Shown: positions 56,601 to 64,000 of the stretch, piece by piece
Position numbering within the stretch: position 1 is the stretch's first letter
Layout: each line of letters opens with the position of its first letter
DNA from: Gaeumannomyces sp. JS-464
Lineage: Eukaryota > Ascomycota > Sordariomycetes > Magnaporthales > Magnaporthaceae
Length of the DNA: 64,000 nucleotides
NCBI GenBank assembly: GCA_002197995.1
Contig: NGZR01000002.1
Coordinates: forward strand, 1,488,001-1,552,000
Direction: 5' to 3'
Position numbers and translations under genes: made by a program
The notes under the pieces: model-generated
The model's database searches: none
Seen by the model: only the letters and a program-made list of their open reading frames with translations
Told to the model about the DNA's origin: nothing

Positions 56601-57489
56601 TTAAATAGGGCCTGCTACCAGGAAAGCCGGCGGATCCCGTGGGAATCGAATATTACGGTGGTAACGCCGCTAAACAGGAACCGCTAAAACTAAACATTAA
56701 AGCGACGCTAGCTTTTTAAAAACAACGGCAAGCCCCGCTTAGCATTTTCGTTTCGACACATAAGTGGAAAAACGGCGAGCCGACGGAAAAGGAAGCGCTT
56801 ATAATGTTAGGCCACGGGGACGATAGCGCCATCCCGGTGCTTGCCGTTTTCACGTTCGTTCCTGGCATGCCCGTCGTCGTAAACCATAACATCCACCAAA
56901 GCCTAAAGCTGGTTAACGGTGCCAGCTATACGGCGGTCGACGTCGTTTTTAACAGGGCGCACCCGGGTTACAAAGTCGACGTCGATACCGTGCTGCACTT
57001 TGGGCCGCCGGCCGGGATTTTACTCGCGTCGGAAACGACGAGAGATTTTCGGTTCGTCGGCATGCCGCCGGGCACGGTGCTCCTAACGCCTATAAGCATT
57101 AAAATCGAGTGTTAAAGGAAGAGGCCGTGGCAATAGCACGACGTTTTTCGCAAGGGCTGCCCTGCGTAGCAGCTTTCGCGTGCACGGATTATAAGGTGTA
57201 GGGAAGGACATTAAACCAGGTAGCGGTGGAACTGCGCGGGACGAGGACGACCAATATCGGCGGCCAAGCGGTTCCGAGCACGTGCGACCCATACAGCTTA
57301 TACGTGCAGCTATCGCGGTGTAGGACGTTAAACGGCATTACGCTCTTGTCCAAAGCGCGGAAGCGTAACTTTGTGGGTAACACAGTGCCCGAGGAGATGG
57401 CATAAGCGGAGTAAAAGCTGGAGCAATTAAGCGAGGAAACGATCCGGGCAGCGGAGTTATAAGGCTGGCCGGAAGAAGATTGTAAGTAA
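50640..57489 (+). pseudogene. Helitron Rep-helicase (RepHel) relic, nearly full length
   Basis: The N-terminal region has a duplicated LAGLGI-TLTDVFE word (near 50690 and 50790) and NLKAWFYKNPYVKKNDREGVALLFKKLAV (51206-51300). A region with KVLPHPLFKVMDNIHM is near 52260. The Helitron Rep-like domain follows (YGIPAIWFTFNPNDITNP near 53440; YKRARLAISDPL near 53570; GALHLHGLFWLQG near 53730). The PIF1-type helicase has Walker A GEGGTGKS (55956-55979), a Walker B reading IINEVSML (Asp to Asn at 56238-56240), VVFCGDFH near 56340, PGMPVVVNHN near 56860 and the final YVQLSRC (near 57300). It would nick and unwind DNA for rolling-circle transposition. Dozens of stops occur. Confidence 0.88.
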
Positions 57490-57905
57490 CGTTCCATTTA
57501 ACGCCCTTATTACCACGTGCTTGCATACGTGGTTTTAAAATTCAACGAGTTTATTACGTAACAACGTGATTTCCGAGTGGTTTTTTAGTTTTTGGCAGCC
57601 CTTTTTTTTTCCTTCGCGCGCCCGTTTTTTAAAAGCCTTTCGTTTTTTAAGGCATTAGCTTAACAGGAGACGCAAACCGCAAGCGGTTCGCTTAAAAAAG
57701 CTTTAAAAAACGAAAAAAAAACTTGGATTTGGCAATTTGGAAATGCTAAAATTAACTGCCCAAAATTTAAAGTTTGCTGCGTTTGCACGCGTTCGGATGT
57801 TACCGTATTAGGGTTAGGATAGCGCACTTTGGTGGTTTAATTTAGCGCTTAGTTATTTGGGTATGCTAAAACGTAATGAAAAGTAACGCTAAAATGGATG
57901 AAAAA
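57490..57905 (+). repeat. Helitron 3' flank repeat, copy 1
   Basis: Similar to 60300-60690. Shared words: TACCACGTG, TTCCGAGTGG or TTCCGACGAGTGG, CGCGCGCCCGT, the hairpin motif, TTTGCTGCGTTTGCACGCGTTCGGAT and GGTATGC-AAACGTAATGAAA. Similarity ends near 57905, a candidate for the Helitron's 3' boundary. Confidence 0.75.
57669..57714 (+). repeat. 45-bp dispersed hairpin motif, copy 2
   Basis: AACCGCAAGCGGTT core, then CGCTTAAAAAAGC, about 180 bp after the RepHel stop. Confidence 0.85.
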
Positions 57906-57912
57906 GTAATAG

Positions 57913-57960
57913 GAAACGCAAACCGCAAGCGGTTCGCCCAAAAAAGCCTTAAGGAACGAA
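57913..57960 (+). repeat. 45-bp dispersed hairpin motif, copy 3
   Basis: AACCGCAAGCGGTT core with CGCCCAAAAAAGCC. It lies just outside the shared 3' flank and upstream of the second MYND gene. Confidence 0.85.
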
Positions 57961-58225
57961 CATACAGCCGATTATAAAGGAGCGCACATATTATTTGGTT
58001 GGTTCGAACGAACCTGAAATTAATTATGGGTTTTTAATTTGGTTTAAGGATTTGGGAGGGCAGGCTTACTGCTTTAATGGGTATAAAGCATTTAACGCCG
58101 GCAGTTGGCACCAAATGCCAGCTACTCCTATTTAAAATGTGAAAGGGGGGTGCAAAAAAAAAATTAATGCTTACCGATCGCCCAATAACCGTCTCCGTTT
58201 ACATATCACATATGCATTTTTAAAA

Positions 58226-58906
58226 ATGGCCCAATACTGTATTAATTGCCAAAAAACGCCTCCCGAAGTGATTTTAAAGCATTGCGCGAAGTGCTCGGTT
58301 ACGTTTTACTGCTTTCGCGACTGCTAAAAAGCCGACTGGACGGCCCATAAAAAGGTATGCGGCAGGGACGGCAGCACCGCCTTAAGCTCCCCTAATAAAC
58401 CCGACGTACCGATGGCTAATACGATATTTTCGCCTTCGAAAGGCTTCGATCGGCCTATTATCGAGCCCTTTACCCGCTTTAACAACGGCACCTGGCTGTA
58501 CGACCGCTTTAAAAAGGACGTATACCGCCTCCTTATCGATTCCTACCGCTTACGTGTAAAGGATAACTACAACTTGGAGGGTAAGGCCGATATCGACAGC
58601 TTTTATGGAGGGGCGTTTAACGGGTTAAACGGTTTTAAACGCTTTTTTCGGCTCGCTAGCTCGCGACGTGGCCTGCTTCCGCCGTGGTGGAACGCCGAAA
58701 AGCAGCGCGAGTGCGAAAAGTTTGGCATAAACGCGTTGTAATTCCAAAACTTGCGTTATGCGGTGGAAAAAAACGACATTATCGAGATTTACGGCGACTC
58801 GCGCTTCCTAATGCAACTGCGCATACTTGCCGAGGCGGTTTACCGCTGTGGTTTAGGAGGATAGGATGGGATAACCATAAAAAAGGCTATAATAGCCATG
58901 GAATAA
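58226..58906 (+). pseudogene. MYND zinc-finger protein (short type), relic
   Basis: ATG at 58226 (MAQYCINCQKTPPEV) opens directly with a MYND finger: C-x2-C, CAKCSVTFYCFRDC, then DWTAHKKVC. The body has TRFNNGTWLYDR, DVYRLLIDSYRLRVKDNYN, a GGAFNGLNGFKRFFR block and LLPPWWNAEKQRECE. The C-terminus reads AVEKNDIIEIYGDSRFLMQLR and ends at 58904-58906. It stays in one frame, with stops only at 58325, 58739 and about 58857. This family is common in filamentous fungi and of unknown role. Confidence 0.82.
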
Positions 58907-59084
58907 GGGATTGCGGGGTTTAGGTCCCTAATAACCTCCATAGTAACGATAAACAGCCTTACGGGAAACACTGCCACCATGCATTCGGTTGGGAGGAACT
59001 AGTAGCGGGCCGTGCAGCATGGTACATAGCTATTTATTTCGGCAGGAAAAGGATTAAAAAAAAGCGGTCCCCATCCGGCGCGAT

Positions 59085-60263
59085 CCCTACCGCTTATACG
59101 TGCAGCTGTCGCGGTGTCCGTTACTTAACGGCATTATGCTGCTATTAAAGGCGCTAGGGCGGGTAGGTAACACGGTACCACGTGATTTTCCGAAAGGTCC
59201 TATGTTAATGGGTTATAAAGTACGTGGCCATAAAAAAGGACAGGTCGCCGTAAATCCCAGTCGCCAATTGGAGCAAGTTTATTACCGTGGTATCCTAACA
59301 AAGTAGGTTTAAACGGCCGGGAATCCGACCTTGCGGCGGCTGCTAACGCGGATCCGGCAAGGCATACAAAACAACTTCGACGTGGACCTTTTAAACAGCA
59401 GGCGCTATCGGAAGGCAGGCGGATCCCTTGGAAGTCGGGCATTACGGTAGTAACGCCGCTAAACCGGAACCGCTAAAACCTAAACGTTAAGGCAGTCCTA
59501 TCCTTCCAAAAACGGCGGCACGCCCGCCTCCGAATTTCCGTCTCCGAGCACAGGTGGAAAGGCAACCAGCCGATAAAAAAGGAGGCCCTAATGGTGCTAA
59601 GCTAAAAGGACGACAATGCCATCCCCATTCCCGCCGTTTTTATATTTGTTCCCGGTATGCCCGTCGTAGTTAACCAAAACACCTATTAGGGCTTAAAGGT
59701 GGTTAACGGCGCTGCTTACGGCTTTAAACGTTATCCTCGACAAAGCGCACCCGGGCTACCGCGTTAGTGCCGATACTATCCTCCACTTCGGTCCGCCGGC
59801 GGGCATTATGCTAGCGTCCGAAACGACGAGGGACTTTCACTTATAGGCATGCCGGCCGGCACCGTCCTTTTAACGCCTATTAGCATAAAAATAAAAAGCT
59901 AAAAAAAGCGGCCGTGGAAACGGGGCGACGTCGTCCGCCGGGGTTTGCCGTGCGTAACAACGTTTACCCGTACGGATTATAAAATGCAAAGCAGGATGTT
60001 AAACCGGGCGGCGCTGGCGCGGGACGCGGACGACAACGGTAAACGGGAAAACGGTGTTTAGCCAATGCGACCTTTACAGCCTTTACGTGCAACTGTCGCG
60101 ATGTAAAACGCTGGACGGCATTACGCTCTTATCCAAAGCGCGGGAGCGTGATTTTATAGGTAACATAATGCCCGAAAAGATGTCGCAAGCGGAGCAAAGG
60201 CTGGAGCAATTAAGCGAGGAAACGATCCGAGCAGCGGAATTATGGGGCTGGCCGGAAGGTTTT

Positions 60264-60269
<6 letters not shown>
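59085..60269 (+). pseudogene. Helitron helicase 3' fragments
   Basis: A first piece (59085-59180) is a lone helicase end (YRLYVQLSRCPLLNGIMLL). A second (about 59311-60269) restarts upstream in the same domain: RIPWKSGITVVTPLNRNR (near 59410-59475), VFIFVPGMPVVVNQNT (near 59640), ILHFGPPAGIMLASETTRDFH (near 59780) and the final YSLYVQLSRCKTLDGITLLSKARERDF (position 60075-60155), ending at the stop 60267-60269. These are two separate truncated copies, both downstream of the RepHel relic. The stop codon runs straight into a 30-nt A tract. Confidence 0.82.

Positions 60270-60297
<28 letters not shown>
60268..60297. repeat. Poly(A) tract, 30 nt, starting in a stop codon
   Basis: The run starts in the TAA of the helicase fragment and is followed by a GAAAAAGAAAAAGGG tail. 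No 3' UTR lies between coding sequence and tract. Confidence 0.9.
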
Positions 60298-60299
<2 letters not shown>

Positions 60300-60690
60300 A
60301 AAAGAAAAAGGGAAAAAAAGTATCACCACGTGTTTGTACACGTGTTTTTAAAATTTTAACGAGTTTGTTACACGTTTTCCGACGAGTGGTTTTTAGCGGC
60401 CCCTCGTTTTCCCTCGCGCGCCCGTCCTTTACAAGAAACGCAAACCGTAAGCGGTTCGCCCAAAAAAGCTTTAAGGAACGAAATTTAAATTTGGCAATTT
60501 GGAAGCGCTAGAATTAAATGCCAAAAATCCAAGTTTGCTGCGTTTGCACGCGTTCGGATATTACCGCACTAAGGTTTGGGATGGCGCACTTTAGTGGCTT
60601 AGTTTAGCGTTTGTTTTAAACAGGTGCATTGGTTACCTGGGTATGCCGAAACGTAATGAAATGTAACGCAAAAATGGACGCAAAAACAAC
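60300..60690 (+). repeat. Helitron 3' flank repeat, copy 2
   Basis: Matches 57490-57905 in the same order, after the A tract. It contains hairpin motif copy 4 and diverges from copy 1 after the GTAACGC-AAATGGA word near 60675. Confidence 0.75.
60435..60481 (+). repeat. 45-bp dispersed hairpin motif, copy 4
   Basis: AACCGTAAGCGGTT core (one C to T against the others), then CGCCCAAAAAAGC. Confidence 0.85.
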
Positions 60691-60773
60691 TAAAGATATC
60701 GCATGGTTAGCATTTAAATTAATTTTGCGTAATTCCCTTTTAATTTCCATGTTTAATCCGAAAACTTTTTAAC

Positions 60774-60797
60774 TTTTTTTTTTTTTTTTTTTTTTTT
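60774..60797. repeat. Poly(T) tract, 24 nt
   Basis: An A tract on the minus strand, about 160 nt past the end of the second accessory gene. Confidence 0.85.
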
Positions 60798-60959
60798 AAA
60801 TTATAGGCAGCTTATTACAGCTTATTACAATTCGCTTCGCATTTTATTATGGAAAGGAGGAATTAAAATATATCCACGACATTCCTCGCGGTTTTATGTG
60901 GAAAAGGACTAAAATTAATATTTACATATCCTAAAAATTCCATTCGGTTTATTGCGGTC

Positions 60960-62010
60960 TGCTCCAAATCTGCGTATTTTTCGGAAAATGGCGGTTGCGA
61001 TGCGGTCGAGGCCTAATTTCCGACGTTAAAGGCCGGACTAAGTTAAAAAGGGAATCGCTAAGGCGAGCGGCGGTTAATGAAAAAGCTGGGACGAAAGCGA
61101 AGCCTGGGGAATTTTTTGTGTAAAGGGGTTCGTGTCCGGTTTGGGCTATTTTTGGGGCGGTCGTATTATTGTCGAATGGATTCGCTGGTTCGTTCGCAGG
61201 GTCCGAAACGCGCGGCCTTTTAAAAGGAGTAAACGGGCCCGCTCGGCCCTCCCAACAACCGACCGTTTGGACGATAAAGTTGGAGTCGGAGTTAATGCGA
61301 CTACGGCCGAGGGAGGTTTTGGCAAGTACGTTAAATCGAGGACGCGAAAGGCTAAACGATTCGTGTAAGCAGTACGGCCAGCGACCTTCGCGGTAACACT
61401 GAAAAAGGCGCCCGACGGTGGCGTTTTAACCTTTTGCTAGCGTTTGGTGTTTTCCAGGAAGCAAGTTACAAAAAACTGCACCGGAGCGGCCTTTAAAGCG
61501 TTATAAACGGATGTTTCGACGGTAAAGTACCGGGATCCCGAAGGCTTAGGACAGTTATCGTTATTAGTGCGGACCGAGCCGATAACGGTTACTATGGGGC
61601 ACCACTGTTTTAGCAAATGGCGACGGTACTTGTTAAAGTCGGCCACATTTCCTAGGTGCCTGCGTACGTTAGCCGAAGTAAGGTCGTAATCGGTGGATGG
61701 ACGTGCCTTATTAAGCTTAGTGCTTGGATATTAATTTCCAAATCTCCGTTTGCAAAAAGAACGGTCGAAAAGCGGCCGTCGGCATAAAAAAAGGTGTTGG
61801 GAAGGTATAAGTTTCGTTCGTCCCGCGTTATATAAACGTGGATGCGGGCGCGAATTAGCTCGGCGATAATATTAGGACTATCGAAGCCGTTTTCGTCGAA
61901 AATGTTAATATCCGCGTGGATTTCGGCGTGATTCGGCGCGTCCCGAGTCGAATCGTTTGTAATAGCGTTAACGAAATCACGCAAATGGATAATGCTCGAA
62001 AATGTTGGTT
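60960..62010 (-). pseudogene. Helitron-associated accessory protein, copy 2
   Basis: A homologue of 48640-49740 with NTFFYADGRFSTVLFANGDL (near 61750-61800), EINIQALSLIRHVHP, QWCPIVTVIGSV (near 61590), RYFTVETSVYNALKAAP and FFVTCFLENTKR (near 61445), and a late PHRNRHFPK (near 61000). The N-terminal part includes AEIHADINIFDENGFDS (near 61880-61930). It is again head-to-head with a Rep start (62590 onward). Stops and a frame change near 61430 break it. Confidence 0.5.
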
Positions 62011-62589
62011 ATTAAAATATGTCGAAAGCGCTAAGCGGAGGACATTTCGTATTTAACGCTTATGTTAAAAGCATACCATACGGGTAAAGTGCCTAGTAAG
62101 TAAGATAAAAGGATTAAGTTAGGTGAATAGATTTATCCCCGAATTTGGCGGAGCGGGTGCTTAAGTGAATAAAGGAATACTTAGGCACAGTTATATAAAT
62201 TAAGTAGGGTGCACGGACGACTAAACTACCGCCCAAGTGACCTAATTACACGAATAGGGGAAAGAAACTAACGAGTGTTAAGGCGAAGTAATGGATGGAC
62301 GGATAAACGAACATGGTCACGTTTAAAGTTTAAAGCTAAAGCGATTGGTTTGCCAGGTGATGTGGCTGTTAGCCGGGGAGCGACCGGTGCCTCGGGACGG
62401 GGGCTGGCAGCCGGCCGGCGGACAGGGATAAGGCTTGTTTGTAATGCTCCGTAATGCGAATGGAAAAGCGAAGGAGTGGACGAGGGGTTAAGGTACGGGG
62501 AAAGGATAAGGTGCGATGGTGCAATCGATGCGTTTTAAAGGAAGTATAAGCAAGGTGGATTGAAGGGCCTTTTTTAAAGGCCGCAGGTT
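62011..62589. other. Divergent spacer, copy 2
   Basis: Equivalent to 49741-50639. The minus ORF at 62369-62611 has no family feature. Confidence 0.35.
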
Positions 62590-63230
62590 GGTGTTTTAAT
62601 GCCAATAACATACGCCGTCGACTTGGTTAAATTCGATGTCGACGCTGCAAATGCGCGCAAAGCCGTTGCTTTGGACGAAGTCGACTAAATGTATCCAGTT
62701 ATAAATGCCACCAACGACGCTGTGGATAGGATCCCGGCCGCCGGGTTTGGCGAGGCCGGCGAGGGTGATATTAAAACCGCTCCGGCTCGAAAGGCCACCG
62801 AAGGGCATTTATTGGAAGGACCGAAAGCCCGCGAAAGCTTAAAGTCGGTAAGGCGTATTTGGGGCGAAAACAAAGTTTAATATTACCAGTGGGCGAATCG
62901 AAAAGTAGGGTTTTGTAATAAACTGTTAACGGCGGTTCGCGAGGTAAAAGATTGGGACGAAGCTATGGTAAAATTAAACAGGTTAATTTACAAATAAGCC
63001 TAGCAAATCGGACGACGCAAGGTTAAGGAATCGGTAAACCCTATCGAGCCGAACGACCTGGTAAATTTAAAGGCCTGGTTTTATAAAAATCCATATATTA
63101 AGAAAAACGACCGCGAAAAAATCGCCTTGCCTTTTAAAAAGCTGGTTATTACGGATTTGCCGGCCGGTTTCGGCTTTAACAAGTTCCGGCTTATAATGCG
63201 AAAGGAAAAGGAGCAATTAGGGAATGTTTT
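62590..63230 (+). pseudogene. Helitron Rep-helicase N-terminal fragment, copy 2
   Basis: Matches 50950-51394: YYQWANRKVGFCNKLL (near 62881-62930), VREVKDWDEAMVKLNRLIYK, VNPIEPNDLVNLKAWFYKN (near 63040-63095) and DLPAGFGFNKFRLIMRK (near 63150-63205). Upstream, LLEGPKARESLKSVRRIWG (62810-62870) extends it. Similarity stops near 63230, so the rest of RepHel is absent. Confidence 0.75.
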
Positions 63231-64000
63231 AAAAGGTGGTGTATTTGTGGAGGTTAATGTGATTAAACCGAGCTAGCCACTTTAGGGGCCGAGAAAAAAA
63301 CAAAATCCCTCGAATAACGATTAGCCGCGGCCTAAACGCGCTAGGATAATGATCCGTCGGGATAAAAGCGACGAAGTGACAAACTTCACCCCTATCGTCG
63401 CTAAGCAAGTGGGTAAGTCGGAAATGCACCTTCAAGCTTTTGCCCTTAGGCCCTTTAACGCCGAGTAAGTTAAACACCAACATCTTCCAACCTCTTTTCG
63501 CCGTTCCCCACACCGTTGTAGTTGAGCAGGGTGAAGCTGCTAAAGTTAAGCACGAGGATAATAGCTAGTTAATAAGTGGCTTAACTAATAATCATCTTTG
63601 CTATGCCGAGCGTAACGAGCGACGCAAACTTCCGGTTCGGCTTCCAATCGAAGACGCCACGGGTAGGCGGATCCGTCGCCAGGGCTGCAGGAAGAAATCC
63701 CAGTTCCTGGTTTTAATCACGTAAGGTTAAAGGTATAAACCGAACTTGGTGCTGGACAAGGCCGGGAACTCGAAAGATATCCCGCTTCGGCCCTCCTTGG
63801 ATCCGCGGCGAAAATGCTCGACGAGGATTGTTCGTGTAAGCTTATATTTGGCGTGGTCGGCTTTGGCAGCCTGGGGAGGTATGCAAAGCTTTTTATGGTT
63901 GGAAAACCAAACAATATGGAAGCGGCATCCGCATTGCTCCAAATCCGGGAGAAACTTTTCGACGGCAAAAATCGCATGCAAAAGTTGGAATCCAGCTAAG
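63231..64000. other. Unassigned right edge
   Basis: Several overlapping open frames (plus 63814-63999; minus 63717-63977 and 63727-63981) show no family I know. Identity with Helitron sequence is lost. Confidence 0.35.

Noticed and set aside
1..64000. Alternative genetic code or stop-codon readthrough to explain the many TAA/TAG codons
   Set aside because: Stops occur together with frameshifts, Trp to stop changes and catalytic His to Tyr changes, and LTR pairs differ by transitions. RIP explains all of these.

Overview
The window reads as accessory DNA of a filamentous ascomycete (Pezizomycotina, perhaps Sordariomycetes; the class is inference). The evidence is the mix of families: a FunK1 kinase, HET-ankyrin, TPR-CHAT and caspase-like proteins, MYND-finger proteins, a GH12-CBM1 glucanase, fungal Ty3/gypsy chromodomain and Ty1/copia retrotransposons, and fungal Helitrons. 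Almost nothing here is intact. Family-typical Gln codons read TAA/TAG, Trp codons read TAG, catalytic His codons read TAC, and the two LTRs of one element differ mainly by transitions. This is the pattern of repeat-induced point mutation (RIP, mainly CpA to TpA on either strand). Scattered single-base frameshifts were added later. I found no tRNA, rRNA or CRISPR array, and gene calls are relics unless stated.

Layout. 1-1823: FunK1 kinase relic. About 2030-7056: 5'-truncated Ty3/gypsy element A (RNase H, integrase, chromodomain), with an extra antisense gene between pol and the 3' LTR. 7397-7890: possible solo LTR. 8096-22878: the most interesting block. It holds a small gasdermin-like gene (A, minus), a complete 5.4 kb copia element (9056-14456, target duplication AAAAC), a TPR-CHAT protease gene (plus), a second gasdermin-like gene homologous to A (B, plus) and a caspase-like C14 gene (minus, converging on B). 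About 24.9-26 kb: a TPR fragment and an unknown ORF. About 27-28.2 kb: a possible membrane-protein relic. 29.9-32.3 kb: HET-ankyrin gene. 32.5-33.6 kb: a Cys-motif protein. 34.5-39.1 kb: three minus-strand relics of secreted proteins (TAP-like peptidase, GH12-CBM1, cupin-like). 41.1-42.4 kb: HNH endonuclease. 42666-46600: inverted, truncated Ty3/gypsy element B carrying the same antisense gene. 47.6-63.2 kb: Helitron-rich region with a Rep-helicase relic, two copies of a head-to-head accessory gene, a helicase 3' fragment, a second Rep start, two MYND-finger genes and four copies of a 45-bp hairpin motif.

How the genes fit together. Fungal gasdermin-like pore formers are known to sit beside protease genes that trigger them. 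Here two gasdermin-like relics flank a TPR-CHAT gene and one converges on a caspase-like gene, with a HET-ankyrin gene and a TPR fragment nearby. I infer a dead regulated-cell-death or allorecognition cassette. It was split by a copia insertion, and RIP hit the protease active sites: the CHAT His reads Tyr, and the caspase Cys-His pair reads Tyr-Tyr.
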